IMG/VR virus record: IMGVR_UViG_3300024344_003209 | Location: 1-64,000 of that record | Reading direction: 5' to 3' (one strand) | DNA length: 64,000 bases | DNA from: a virus | Shown: piece after piece, positions 23,051 through 31,491 of the stretch | Position numbering within the stretch: position 1 is the first letter of the stretch | Layout of the letters: each line of letters opens with the position of its first letter | Notes under the pieces: model-generated | Seen by the model: the letters and a program-made list of their open reading frames with translations, nothing else | Told to the model about the DNA's origin: nothing | Database searches by the model: none | Program-made: the position numbers and the translations under genes

Positions 23051-24077
23051 AAATAGCTAAGTCACATTTTACCATGTCCTCGATCATTTTGTCAAACGAA
23101 ATCTCTCGTTTCCAGCCAAGTTCTTCTTCTGCGTTTGAAGCGTCTCCGTGAAGTAGGTCAACTTCTGCAGGCCTAAACCATTTCTCGCTAATTTCTGCAA
23201 GAACAGTGTTTTCTTGAAATAACCTAAACTTTGCGTCTAGACCTTCTCCGCTCCAAAGACCGGGAATGCCTGCTGAGCCAAAAGCTTTAGTTACAAAGTC
23301 TTTTACAGAATTAGTCTCTCCGCTTGCTAAAACGTAGTCTTTAGGCTTGTCTTGATTGAGCATAAGCCATATGCCTCTCATAAAATCTCGGCTATCGCTC
23401 CAATCTCTTCTTGAATCTATATTGCCTAGTTTTAGTGTTTCAAAGGTTTGTTTATTTTTAACTTTGTGGTAAATCTCGGCAACCTTTTTAGTTATTTTTC
23501 TAGTGACAAACTCAGAACCTCTTCTTGGCCCTTCGTGGTTAAATAAGATTGAATGGACAGCGTAAAGATCATAAGATTCTCGGTATACTTTTACTAAATG
23601 CCTAGCCGCAGCTTTGGAAGCTCCGTATGGACTCCTAGGTTTGATTGGATGTTTAATATCTTGAGGGCTATAATCAACATCTCCTAGTTCTTCAGATGAA
23701 CCTGCGCTGTAAAACCTACAGTCTGGTTTATGTTTTCTGATTGCTTCTAAGCACCTAATGACACCAGAGGCATTAATATCAAAAACACTCAGGGGAGTGT
23801 CCCAACTAACGCCAACGTAAGAATTAGCTCCAAAGTTAATAAAATAGTCGGGTTGTATTTTGATGACTAGATCATTTATGCTTGAAGAATCTGTAAGTTC
23901 TCCGTCAACTAAAGTAAACCTATCGTGAGCAATAAATGATTTAATGTTAGTAAGGTTAGGTGTTCCTGAGCGGCGCTGCATTCCATACACTTTATTATCT
24001 GTGTTATTTAAAAGGTACTCAGCCATATTAGAGCCATCTTGACCTAAAACGCCAGTTATTAAAACTTTCTTACTCAT
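23022..24077 (-). CDS. gmd: GDP-mannose 4,6-dehydratase
   Basis: The 351-residue protein is an extended short-chain dehydrogenase of the Gmd type, which turns GDP-mannose into GDP-4-keto-6-deoxymannose, the precursor of fucose, rhamnose or perosamine sugars. Visible are the NAD(P)-binding GVLGQDG (residues 9-15), the catalytic YGASK (151-155), FNHEGPRRGSEFVTRKI and the late RPAEVDLLHGD. Length is normal. No partner reductase or epimerase for the GDP sugar was recognised, so the host may supply the next step. It has its own promoter 8 bases before the ATG and lies directly after the nonulosonic acid genes. Confidence 0.95.
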   Translation of the reverse strand: MSKKVLITGVLGQDGSNMAEYLLNNTDNKVYGMQRRSGTPNLTNIKSFIAHDRFTLVDGELTDSSSINDLVIKIQPDYFINFGANSYVGVSWDTPLSVFDINASGVIRCLEAIRKHKPDCRFYSAGSSEELGDVDYSPQDIKHPIKPRSPYGASKAAARHLVKVYRESYDLYAVHSILFNHEGPRRGSEFVTRKITKKVAEIYHKVKNKQTFETLKLGNIDSRRDWSDSRDFMRGIWLMLNQDKPKDYVLASGETNSVKDFVTKAFGSAGIPGLWSGEGLDAKFRLFQENTVLAEISEKWFRPAEVDLLHGDASNAEEELGWKREISFDKMIEDMVKCDLAIYAKQAQEDQ

Positions 24078-24085
24078 GTCAATAC

Positions 24086-24114
24086 ATTATACGCTAAACC
24101 GAAAAATAAGTCAA
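24086..24114 (-). promoter_or_regulatory. Sigma-70-type promoter for gmd
   Basis: Minus-strand TTGACT (24109-24114), 17 bases and TATAAT (24086-24091), with only 8 bases to the ATG at 24077. The mRNA should be leaderless or nearly so. Confidence 0.75.
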
Positions 24115-24116
24115 CA

Positions 24117-24797
24117 CTAATTAAATATTGGGTAAAGTTTTTCTGCTACTTTAAACTGCCATTCGTAATCAATATCGAAGGCCTCTAGCTCTTCCATTAC
24201 AAAAAGCTCAGGCTCTGGCGGTGAATTAGAGTCCATCCAATAGCCTTGCGAAATGAAATCCATTCTGCTAGCATAAAGACAATGAGCTGCTTCGAAAACT
24301 GGCTCGGCAATCTTAGTATTCATTATTGTGTGGCTTTTCCAGTCTGTAATAGACTTGCCTTCTTTATTCCAATAATAAGTTTTCTTCTCAAATACGGCAA
24401 ATCCTCCATCTTTCTCTGAATTTAAAAAACTTTTAATAAAAGAGTCTATAGTTTCTATCTTTAGAAGAGGGTTGCACGCACTAACTAGCACAACATATTT
24501 AAAAGGTAAATCTTTATGCCATTCATAAATTTCTGATAAAGGGTCTCCCTCTGACTTTGCTGAAGTCTCACTTCTGTTGTATACATTTATGCCATGTTCA
24601 TTCGCTATGTTTTTAAGTTCTGGCTCGTAAGCAGATAAAAAGATATTGTCGATCGAGATCGCCTTTGACTTTTTTAACTTATTAAATAATATGCTGACTA
24701 AAGAAGAGCCACAAAAGGGCTTTATCATTTTTTTTGGCAACCTTTGTGAGCCAAGCCTAGCTTGTACTACTAAGCAAACTTCATTTATATTTTTCAT
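24117..24797 (-). CDS. Acylneuraminate-type cytidylyltransferase (NeuA/PseF-like)
   Basis: The 226-residue protein matches enzymes that join CMP to nonulosonic acids. The nucleotide-binding opening is VQARLGSQRLPKKMIKPFCG (residues 11-30), and ACNPLLKIETID gives the next conserved stretch. It would activate the sugar acid made by the NeuB-like synthases two or more genes upstream, giving the donor for glycosyltransferases. Related enzymes act on pseudaminic, legionaminic or sialic acid; the sequence does not show which. It overlaps the 58-codon gene upstream by 4 bases. Confidence 0.8.
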   Translation of the reverse strand: MKNINEVCLVVQARLGSQRLPKKMIKPFCGSSLVSILFNKLKKSKAISIDNIFLSAYEPELKNIANEHGINVYNRSETSAKSEGDPLSEIYEWHKDLPFKYVVLVSACNPLLKIETIDSFIKSFLNSEKDGGFAVFEKKTYYWNKEGKSITDWKSHTIMNTKIAEPVFEAAHCLYASRMDFISQGYWMDSNSPPEPELFVMEELEAFDIDYEWQFKVAEKLYPIFN

Positions 24798-24970
24798 TTT
24801 AATTTTCCTAAGAGCTCAGATATTTCGTTATCTGATTTATTTATTCTCTTGATAAGGTTTTTTGTTTCTTCTGGAGCATGTTTTAGCGCAAGACGGAGTA
24901 TGTCCATCCAGTTTACATTATTTTTGCTCCTTACTTCCTGTATTGCATCTATGACTTCTAAATCTTTCAT
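24794..24970 (-). CDS. 58-residue protein between GNAT and cytidylyltransferase genes
   Basis: A 58-codon frame starts at the ATG at 24970 and ends with TGA overlapping the cytidylyltransferase ATG (ATGA). Its start overlaps the acetyltransferase stop by 4 bases. The protein reads as a compact helical unit: KDLEVIDAIQEVRSKNN, then NWMDILRLALKHAPEE and an acidic-basic C-terminal helix. As I recall, similar short NWMDILRLA proteins accompany cytidylyltransferases in other surface-sugar loci, so it may be an accessory of that enzyme; this should be checked. The double coupling makes it very likely real. Confidence 0.7.
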   Translation of the reverse strand: MKDLEVIDAIQEVRSKNNVNWMDILRLALKHAPEETKNLIKRINKSDNEISELLGKLK

Positions 24971-25407
24971 TTTTTTAAAATATAATACAAAAGGTCTTCG
25001 CTTTTTTTAGTGCGTAATTCAAAGCCGCTTCTTTCTGCTGCTTTTATTGAGGCTATATTGTCTTTTTTTATAGCACATAGAAACTCACCTTCCTTATTGT
25101 GAATAAAAAGCCTTATCATTAACTCTCCTAGTTTTTTACCTTGCTCGTTAGGACTGATGATGTAAGACAACTCGTAGCTATTTTTGCCTATAATATCTTG
25201 TCTTATTGTCCCTGCTGGATTGTTATGTACTAAAAATAAATATTGTTTTTTATTTTCGTCTTTAATTAAATTTTTTATGTACTGTTTGTGATTGTCTTCT
25301 TTTATTTCTTCTGTACTTATAGAGCGTTGTCTGACTGCGGGATCGTTCCTCCATTTTAAAAGTATTTCCCAGTCTTCAAAAACTATTGGTTTAAAGGCAA
25401 AATTCAT
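24967..25407 (-). CDS. GNAT acetyltransferase (PseH/WecD-like)
   Basis: The 146-residue protein is a GNAT-fold acetyltransferase: an opening that includes LLKWRNDPAVRQ, a central strand YELSYIISPNEQGKKLG where the QGKKLG loop would bind the acetyl-CoA pyrophosphate, and a closing AIKKDNIASIKAAERSGF. The WRND start is typical of the acetyltransferases that modify amino groups on UDP-sugars, such as PseH in the pseudaminic acid route. Its place among aminotransferase, synthase and cytidylyltransferase genes fits that step. It starts 14 bases after the NeuB-like gene. Confidence 0.75.
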   Translation of the reverse strand: MNFAFKPIVFEDWEILLKWRNDPAVRQRSISTEEIKEDNHKQYIKNLIKDENKKQYLFLVHNNPAGTIRQDIIGKNSYELSYIISPNEQGKKLGELMIRLFIHNKEGEFLCAIKKDNIASIKAAERSGFELRTKKSEDLLYYILKK

Positions 25408-25421
25408 CTTACTTTTCGTTA

Positions 25422-26429
25422 TTAAAATCTTTCTGTGTAGATTTCCAAGCCAGATATTGCTTGGTCTACATCAAAGTCCGCTGAAACTTTTTGTCCTATT
25501 GCAAATTCGTAGTTTATAGCGGGTATGTCATATTCAAAACAGGGTCTTTTTGTTGTTATGTTATCTTCTGACAAAATATCTCCTTTTTTTATTTGTTTTT
25601 TAGCTACGATAGATCTCATAGCAAACCTAAATTTCTCTTCAGATTTAGTAAAATGAGAATCCTTGACGCCGCATGCTTCTTCCGTAAACCTAATATACTC
25701 AACCATTTTTTGTAACTCGTCTGCCTCTAATGCAAATTTATGATCTGGCCCGATTAGGTTTCTATCTAAAGTAAAATGTTTCTCTATTACTTGAGCGCCA
25801 AGAGCAACAGCTAGTGATGGAGTTAGTATGGAGGTTGAATGATCAGATAAGCCGACCTTGCAATCGAACCTTAAACTTTTACTTGAAAACATAGACTTCA
25901 AATTTAAATCTGAAGTAGGAGTTGGGTAAGCGTTGTTGCAGTGTAGGAGAGTAAGCTCATTAGAGTGCTTCTCGCATATATCAAATATCTTACCTAAATA
26001 GTTAGCCGGAAAACCTATCCCTAGTGATATAACTAAGGGTAATTTAGAAGAAGCTACCATCTCGACGAATCTAAAATCTGTTGATTCAAAACCGGAAATT
26101 TTCAATCTATTAACACCTATGCCGACTAACTCTTCTACAGCCTTCTCGTCAAAAGGGGTAGACATAAATTCTATACCTTTGCCATCACAATATGACTTAA
26201 GCTGAGGTTGCCACTCTCTTGGCATTTCTATTCCTTTAATGAGGTTGTTTATGTCTTTGTAACCAGCAAAATCTGGTGTGTTTTTTCTGTATAGAGTGTC
26301 AGAAGAATAAGTCTGGAACTTTACAGCGTCACAACCAGAGACCACAGCTAAATCAACTAGCTCTAAGGCTTGTTTAAACTTTCTGTCGTGGTTGGCTCCT
26401 GCCTCAGCTATGATAAAAGTCTTATTCAT
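25422..26429 (-). CDS. neuB: NeuB/PseI-type nonulosonic acid synthase with SAF domain
   Basis: The 335-residue protein condenses phosphoenolpyruvate with an N-acetylated hexose to give a nine-carbon acid. The TIM-barrel start is FIIAEAGANHD, with CDAVKFQTY, HCNNAYPTP and DHSTSI further on, and EKHFTLDRNLIGPDHKFAL as a signature of the family. The last 60 residues (from about 275, SIVAKKQIKKGDILSEDN) form the antifreeze-like SAF domain normal for NeuB. A shorter NeuB-like protein is encoded at 30661-31491. It overlaps the aminotransferase by 8 bases. Confidence 0.9.
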   Translation of the reverse strand: MNKTFIIAEAGANHDRKFKQALELVDLAVVSGCDAVKFQTYSSDTLYRKNTPDFAGYKDINNLIKGIEMPREWQPQLKSYCDGKGIEFMSTPFDEKAVEELVGIGVNRLKISGFESTDFRFVEMVASSKLPLVISLGIGFPANYLGKIFDICEKHSNELTLLHCNNAYPTPTSDLNLKSMFSSKSLRFDCKVGLSDHSTSILTPSLAVALGAQVIEKHFTLDRNLIGPDHKFALEADELQKMVEYIRFTEEACGVKDSHFTKSEEKFRFAMRSIVAKKQIKKGDILSEDNITTKRPCFEYDIPAINYEFAIGQKVSADFDVDQAISGLEIYTERF

Positions 26430-27504
26430 TTATTATCTTTATTATTTTATCTAAATCTTGTTTAGTTAAATTTTGATGAATGGGTAGATTGATTACTCTG
26501 TCTTCTAGGGACTCTGAGTTTTCAAGACTAACATTAAGGCATTTATCTTTGTAGTATTTAGTTTTGTGCAAAAGCGGATAATGAAAAGATGCTGCTGCCC
26601 CTTTATTAATAAGCTTACGTCTTAGCTCGGTTGAAGATAACTGCGATTTTAAAATGAGAGTGCATAGGTAGTAAGATGAATTTTTGTCATGCTTGGTAAA
26701 GTAGCCTATGTTTTTTAATTCAGATTTTAAATATTCATAGTTACTTTTCCTTATATTAATATTTTTTTGAACGCTTTCCATCTGCCCTAAGCCTATAACA
26801 GCATTTATATTATTCATATAAAAATTAAAACCATCTCCTACTATATCGTAAGAAAGATCCGTATTTTTTCTACCAAAATTTCTGTAGTCTCTTACGTAAG
26901 AGTCTGCTTCGCTGTCATTTGTAGCTATCAAGCCTCCATTAGCCATTGTAAGTGGTTTTATTGGGTGGAAAGAAAAGAATGCATAGTCATAATCTATTCT
27001 AGGATTCAAGCAATGAGCAGAGTCTATAACTATAATATCATTCCAATTAGTATCTTTGACTCTTTCTATTAAGCCGGATATATCTGAAATACCTCCGTAT
27101 AAAACAGGCATAAAAACAGATTTATTAAAAGTTGCGTTATGTTGCCTCTCTAAATGAAATCGTCTTATATCCCAATAAGAATCAAAATTTACTGACAGAT
27201 TTTCATCTACATCTAAAAAATAAACATTATGACCATTAGCCATTGCTGCCCAAGCTGGAGAAGTAAATCCTATAGATGGAGTGTACACATCGCAAGACCC
27301 ATGCTTGCTGTAAAGATAAGAGAATAAGCAAAAGGCGGCGGAAGAAGCAGAATTTATACCTATATTATAGTCTTTTTTGGAAAAAGATTTGAACGATTGC
27401 TCGAACTTCGACACTTCTGAGCCAAAACCTAAAGATCCACCTCTAAGTAAATCAGAGACAGACTTTATTGTGCTTTCTTCTATTGTGGCTTCGAAGCAGT
27501 TCAT
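26422..27504 (-). CDS. DegT/DnrJ/EryC1 aminotransferase (PseC-like)
   Basis: The 360-residue protein is a sugar aminotransferase of the DegT family. The PLP-binding lysine is Lys183 in FSFHPIKPLTMANGG, and the cofactor aspartate is Asp161 in IDSAHCLN. It would transfer an amino group to the 4-keto sugar made by the PseB-like dehydratase two genes upstream, as PseC does for UDP-4-keto-6-deoxy-AltNAc. The front MNCFEATIEESTIKSV is a little shorter than usual. It overlaps the metallo-beta-lactamase-fold gene by 4 bases. Confidence 0.9.
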   Translation of the reverse strand: MNCFEATIEESTIKSVSDLLRGGSLGFGSEVSKFEQSFKSFSKKDYNIGINSASSAAFCLFSYLYSKHGSCDVYTPSIGFTSPAWAAMANGHNVYFLDVDENLSVNFDSYWDIRRFHLERQHNATFNKSVFMPVLYGGISDISGLIERVKDTNWNDIIVIDSAHCLNPRIDYDYAFFSFHPIKPLTMANGGLIATNDSEADSYVRDYRNFGRKNTDLSYDIVGDGFNFYMNNINAVIGLGQMESVQKNINIRKSNYEYLKSELKNIGYFTKHDKNSSYYLCTLILKSQLSSTELRRKLINKGAAASFHYPLLHKTKYYKDKCLNVSLENSESLEDRVINLPIHQNLTKQDLDKIIKIINE

Positions 27505-28838
27505 GAGTGAAAGAAGTTCATTGAGTAATAAAGTTTTCTCTCGTATACTTCTGGTTTCCTGAAAAATTCTATATGAGAGCCAATTTCTGCGTTATTCCAA
27601 TGAGCATATTTAGGCCCTCTTAAAATCCTATATAAGAGCTTGAAATTTAATTTATAAGATACAAATCTTTCGTCGCTAAAGTCTGCCTTATTTATGACAT
27701 TATATCCGCTTCCGTCGGCAGAAATCTTTAACATCTTTTCTTCTGGTAAATAAATGTAGATATTAGTATTAGTGGAAAAAGCTAGCTCTTCTCTTTTCTT
27801 GTTATATCTATTATAGGCTTCTGGTATTAATGATATTATAGAACTTAAACTAGGCTCTTCATCTTTGTCAAATATATATTTTTTATTTATTAAAACCTCT
27901 TCGCAGTGTTTTATTTGAGCCTCTCTATCTAAGGGTTTGTATTCTGGAATTGATTCGTTGTTAAGATTAAAAGAGGAAAAAGAGTTTAAGAGTAAGCCTT
28001 TACTTGAGTTGTTCTTTTCTTTGTAGAAATATAAAGCTTCGTCTAGAGTTGGCACTACCCTAAATCTCTCTAATTTAGCATTTCTACCAGATAGAACGTA
28101 AGTTCCAGCGAAGGGCATGTAGTATTTTGGTTGGACTTGATTTATGTAATCCAAACCCATATTAAGAAAATGATTTTTCTTTTTTACGCCATATCTATTA
28201 AGTTTATCTTTGTCAGAGTAACATGACCAACATTGAGGGTAAGACCCTGCTCCTGCATAACCAACTAAAAGCAAGTCAACAGGCTTGTGATTTTTTAAGG
28301 CTCTACTTAATGCGGTCTTGGAAAGCTCGTAAGGGCAATCATTTACATTAAGTATGCAATAACTAGAACTCTCAAATACAGACATTGTGTCTATACCTGT
28401 AGAGCCGCCGTCTACGCTTTTTGATTTACCGCACCCAAAGAATTTAAAACATATTTCTGGGTTGCAATCGTCAGAGGCATATATATGAATGTTAAGATCC
28501 GCTCCACATTTAAACTTTTCTCCGTGTTTTAACTCTATGACGTTTCTTCCTAATCTAGTTAAATTTCTTTTTAGGAATGGCTCATCGTACTTATGTATAA
28601 GCACAGGTATATCTTTTCTTATTCTCTTTAATGTCTCTTCACTAAGGTGGTCAGGATGTATGTGGCTAATATAAATATAATCTACGTCGTCGAACATAGA
28701 AAAATCCACCTCATCTAAAGAAGGGTGAATAGTCCAAGAGCCATAATATTCATCCCCAACTAACCAAGGATCACATAAGACTTTAGTGCCTTTGTTCTCT
28801 ATTAAAACTGCTGCCGAAGAAATATGAGTTATCTTCAT
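27501..28838 (-). CDS. CMAH-like metallo-beta-lactamase-fold protein without Rieske domain
   Basis: The 445-residue protein has a metal site HIHPDH (residues 59-64) and other pieces that line up with the non-Rieske part of vertebrate CMP-N-acetylneuraminate hydroxylase: YISHIHPDHLSEETLKRI, ILNVNDCP, LLVGYAGAGSYP and QVQPKYYMPFAGTYVLSG. The C-terminal 150 residues end in SHIEFFRKPEVY and YYSMNFFH. No Rieske iron-sulfur motif is present, so hydroxylation would need another electron donor or the reaction differs. Its place among nonulosonic acid genes supports action on the sugar or its CMP form. It overlaps the aminotransferase by 4 bases. Confidence 0.7.
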   Translation of the reverse strand: MKITHISSAAVLIENKGTKVLCDPWLVGDEYYGSWTIHPSLDEVDFSMFDDVDYIYISHIHPDHLSEETLKRIRKDIPVLIHKYDEPFLKRNLTRLGRNVIELKHGEKFKCGADLNIHIYASDDCNPEICFKFFGCGKSKSVDGGSTGIDTMSVFESSSYCILNVNDCPYELSKTALSRALKNHKPVDLLLVGYAGAGSYPQCWSCYSDKDKLNRYGVKKKNHFLNMGLDYINQVQPKYYMPFAGTYVLSGRNAKLERFRVVPTLDEALYFYKEKNNSSKGLLLNSFSSFNLNNESIPEYKPLDREAQIKHCEEVLINKKYIFDKDEEPSLSSIISLIPEAYNRYNKKREELAFSTNTNIYIYLPEEKMLKISADGSGYNVINKADFSDERFVSYKLNFKLLYRILRGPKYAHWNNAEIGSHIEFFRKPEVYERKLYYSMNFFHS

Positions 28839-28839
28839 T

Positions 28840-29829
28840 TTATTCTAATCCTGACTTTATTAGTGAGATAAGATGGCTTATATCATCATTTATATGTAGC
28901 GAAGAATTCAACTCTCGACCTTCGTACTTAGGCCAGTCTGACTGATAATTTATCTTGCTGTACTGAGGTCTCACTTGGATTAGATCATGAGTCGGAGCTA
29001 AGAAAGAAAAAGGCAATTCTGTGATAGAGAGCATATCCTCATGTATCTTTTCTCCGGGCCTCATTCCTGTAATTTTAGTTGGTATATCTTCTCCGTTTTT
29101 ACCGGAAATATTTTTTACTGCCTCTATAATAGACCCCATCTTAAAAGAATTTATTTGAGGTATAAAAACCTCACCACCTAAAGAATGGATAATAGCGTTT
29201 AACACTGTATCAACTGCGTCGTCTAGGGTAAACAAAAACCTAGAACATTCTAAAGAAGTGATGTTTATGCGTTTGTTTTCTTTGATGAGATCCATCCATA
29301 GTGGAATAAAGGATCCTCTGCTGGCTATAACATTCCCGTACCTTACTGATAGGAACTTAGTAGAGTTGGAGTTATAGTTATAGTTAGTAAAAATTCTTTC
29401 TGCTATGAACTTGGTGGAACCATAAACATTAACAGGCATACAAGCTTTATCTGTTGATATTAAAGCGCACTTGGAGACATCTGACTCTAAGCTAGCTCTA
29501 GCAACGTTATCAGAGCCTTCTATATTTGTCTTTACGCATTCGTCTGGATGACGCTCCATATCGTCCACCCTCTTCATGGCAGCGGTATGTATAACCAGAT
29601 CGGGTCTTTCTAAAAGCAAGGAGGTCTTAAGCTTTCTGTAGTCTCTGACATCGCCAATAATTGTTTTTACGTCTTTATCTTGTCCGAAATAAAGAGCCTG
29701 TTTTCCTTCATCCCTGCTGTAAACAACTAGTGAAGAATTGCTAGATTTAAGTCTTTTTATAAGACTTCTACCGAGCGATCCGGTACCGCCTGTTATGAAT
29801 ATTTTTTTATCTGAAAAGAAATCTGACAT
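28840..29829 (-). CDS. pseB: UDP-GlcNAc 4,6-dehydratase (PseB/CapD-type)
   Basis: The 329-residue protein is an extended short-chain dehydrogenase. It has ITGGTGSLGRSL (residues 12-23) for NADP, HTAAMKRVDDME, and the catalytic stretch STDKACMPVNVYGSTK (125-140) with Asp127, Lys128, Tyr136 and Lys140. This matches PseB and related inverting or retaining UDP-GlcNAc dehydratases, the first step of the pseudaminic acid route. It opens the seven-gene unit with the PseC-, NeuB-, GNAT- and cytidylyltransferase-like genes. A promoter lies 9 bases upstream of the ATG. Confidence 0.9.
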   Translation of the reverse strand: MSDFFSDKKIFITGGTGSLGRSLIKRLKSSNSSLVVYSRDEGKQALYFGQDKDVKTIIGDVRDYRKLKTSLLLERPDLVIHTAAMKRVDDMERHPDECVKTNIEGSDNVARASLESDVSKCALISTDKACMPVNVYGSTKFIAERIFTNYNYNSNSTKFLSVRYGNVIASRGSFIPLWMDLIKENKRINITSLECSRFLFTLDDAVDTVLNAIIHSLGGEVFIPQINSFKMGSIIEAVKNISGKNGEDIPTKITGMRPGEKIHEDMLSITELPFSFLAPTHDLIQVRPQYSKINYQSDWPKYEGRELNSSLHINDDISHLISLIKSGLE

Positions 29830-29838
29830 TCAACATTA

Positions 29839-29867
29839 ATTATAATATTAACTTAGTAATAAGTCAA
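29839..29867 (-). promoter_or_regulatory. Sigma-70-type promoter for the pseB unit
   Basis: Minus-strand TTGACT (29862-29867), 17 bases and TATAAT (29839-29844), 9 bases before the ATG at 29829. Nearly leaderless. Confidence 0.75.
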
Positions 29868-29869
29868 CA

Positions 29870-30661
29870 TTAAAAATTTCCTATTTTAGACAAAACATTG
29901 CAATCATGTCCTGCTCCTAAATTATTAAATACCACATCTTGACCTATCTCTTTTTGTAAATACGTTTTTAAGGTTAGATAGTGGTAGTAAAGTAATTTAT
30001 AAGGGTAGCCAGCTTTGCAGGGTTTGTTTTTTTCAAAAGAATGATTGTTTAAGTCTCCGACTTTGTAATCTTTAGAAGGTGGGCCATCTATGCCAGCAAA
30101 ATCAACTTGGCTAGCCCCTAGTAAAACTGCTAAAATAATTAGCTTAGGAGCAACTCCTATTTTGCCTTGAAATCTTAAAACACAATCAAAAACATTATTG
30201 GGTATTGTGTCATTTAATACTTTTACATTATCTGAACTTTTATTGTAGTCTTCAAAGCCTACTAATGTGTTGTTTTTAGTTACATAATCAATAAACTTAT
30301 CTCCTTTCAAATCTACCTCGTCGCATAATAAAATTAAATCTACTTTGCATTTAGATAGTTTTTCATTTAAAAAGAAATGATTGCAAGAAAATATATGGTC
30401 ATATTCATCTGGATTCCAATCGTACCAATTTGTTGTAGGGCCAGCGCCTAAAACTAGGATCTTTTTATTTTTAAACTTTTTTAATTCTGGGTTGTCTCTA
30501 TATATTATCTGAGAAGTTTTTATTAAATCTTTTTGTAAGAAATCGTATCTATTTAAATAATTAGCCCCTCTAGTTTTATTATTAGCGAAGTTTTCGGAGT
30601 TAGCTATAAAACAAGATAAAGGATCACTGTTTTCCCAAGTTAAATCGTAAAAATTCACCAT
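29870..30661 (-). CDS. GT42/DUF115-like Rossmann protein (putative sugar transferase)
   Basis: The 263-residue protein has a nucleotide-binding opening KILVLGAGPTTNWYD, then IFSCNHFFLN and, near residue 170, APKLIILAVLLGASQVDFAG followed by IDG. This order (GxGP loop, cysteine-asparagine segment, then a hydrophobic helix and a G-x-D strand) resembles Campylobacter CstII sialyltransferases and DUF115 proteins such as Maf, which transfer nonulosonic acids. The match is weak in detail, so the function is tentative. It overlaps the shorter NeuB-like gene by one base and has a partner of similar type at 31488-32144. Confidence 0.5.
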   Translation of the reverse strand: MVNFYDLTWENSDPLSCFIANSENFANNKTRGANYLNRYDFLQKDLIKTSQIIYRDNPELKKFKNKKILVLGAGPTTNWYDWNPDEYDHIFSCNHFFLNEKLSKCKVDLILLCDEVDLKGDKFIDYVTKNNTLVGFEDYNKSSDNVKVLNDTIPNNVFDCVLRFQGKIGVAPKLIILAVLLGASQVDFAGIDGPPSKDYKVGDLNNHSFEKNKPCKAGYPYKLLYYHYLTLKTYLQKEIGQDVVFNNLGAGHDCNVLSKIGNF

Positions 30662-31491
30662 TAGCCTCTTAGTTTTCTTCTAACTGGAAACTCAGAAGCT
30701 GATATGTATATTTCTCCATCTCCGTGAGCTTTTTCTAGTTCTCTTACACCACTAACTAACTTAAATAATCCTTGAGGCTCAACTGAGCTCATATGATCAG
30801 ACCCCCACATAGTTCTATCTAAGGTAACATGCCTTTCAATTATACTGGCCCCAAGGTAAACAGAAGCGACAGAGGTTCCTAGCCTGAACTCATGCCCGCT
30901 GTAACCAACTTCGCAATCGTATTTTTCTTTAAGTGTTTTTATGCAAGAAAGATTTAATTCATCTATAGGTGCTGGGTAGGTAGAGTTACAATGGAGAACG
31001 GCTAAATTCTTAGTGTATCGCCTTATAAGGGCAACGCAATCATCTATTTCTTGCTCAGAACTCATACCTGTTGAAATAATTATCTTTTTACCTGTTTTTG
31101 ATGCCTCTGCGACTAAGTTTATATTTGTAATCATAGCCGAAGGTATTTTAATAAACGGTATGTCGTACTGCTGTAAAAACTTCAAACTATCTAAATCCCA
31201 AGGAGAGGCGCTCCAAGATACGTTTTGTTGCTTGCAGTAGTTATCTATCTCGTTATATTCTTCTTGATTAAATTCTACTTTATATTTATATTCTAAGTAG
31301 GTCATCTCGCCCCAAGGAGTTTTCCGTTTTATATTTTTTTGATGTTCTGGAACGCAAACGTCAGGGTTTCTTTTCTGGAATTTAACAGCATCACATCCTG
31401 CTGCAGCAGAAATATCAATAAGTCTTTTGGCTGTATCAAGGCAACCATTGTGATTAATGCCGATTTCCGCTATAATGTAAGTCTTTTTCAT
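30661..31491 (-). CDS. Second NeuB-like synthase, lacking the SAF domain
   Basis: The 276-residue protein is a NeuB-type TIM barrel: YIIAEIGINHNG, CDAVKFQKRNPD, HCNSTYPAPIDEL and the signature ERHVTLDRTMWGSDHMSS. It stops at about the place where the SAF domain would begin, ending FPVRRKLRG. In NeuB and PseI the SAF domain helps close the active site of the neighbouring subunit, so this form may be specialised or inactive. Short forms are known in some sugar loci. It lies between two GT42/DUF115-like genes, while the longer NeuB is in the next unit. Confidence 0.85.
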   Translation of the reverse strand: MKKTYIIAEIGINHNGCLDTAKRLIDISAAAGCDAVKFQKRNPDVCVPEHQKNIKRKTPWGEMTYLEYKYKVEFNQEEYNEIDNYCKQQNVSWSASPWDLDSLKFLQQYDIPFIKIPSAMITNINLVAEASKTGKKIIISTGMSSEQEIDDCVALIRRYTKNLAVLHCNSTYPAPIDELNLSCIKTLKEKYDCEVGYSGHEFRLGTSVASVYLGASIIERHVTLDRTMWGSDHMSSVEPQGLFKLVSGVRELEKAHGDGEIYISASEFPVRRKLRG

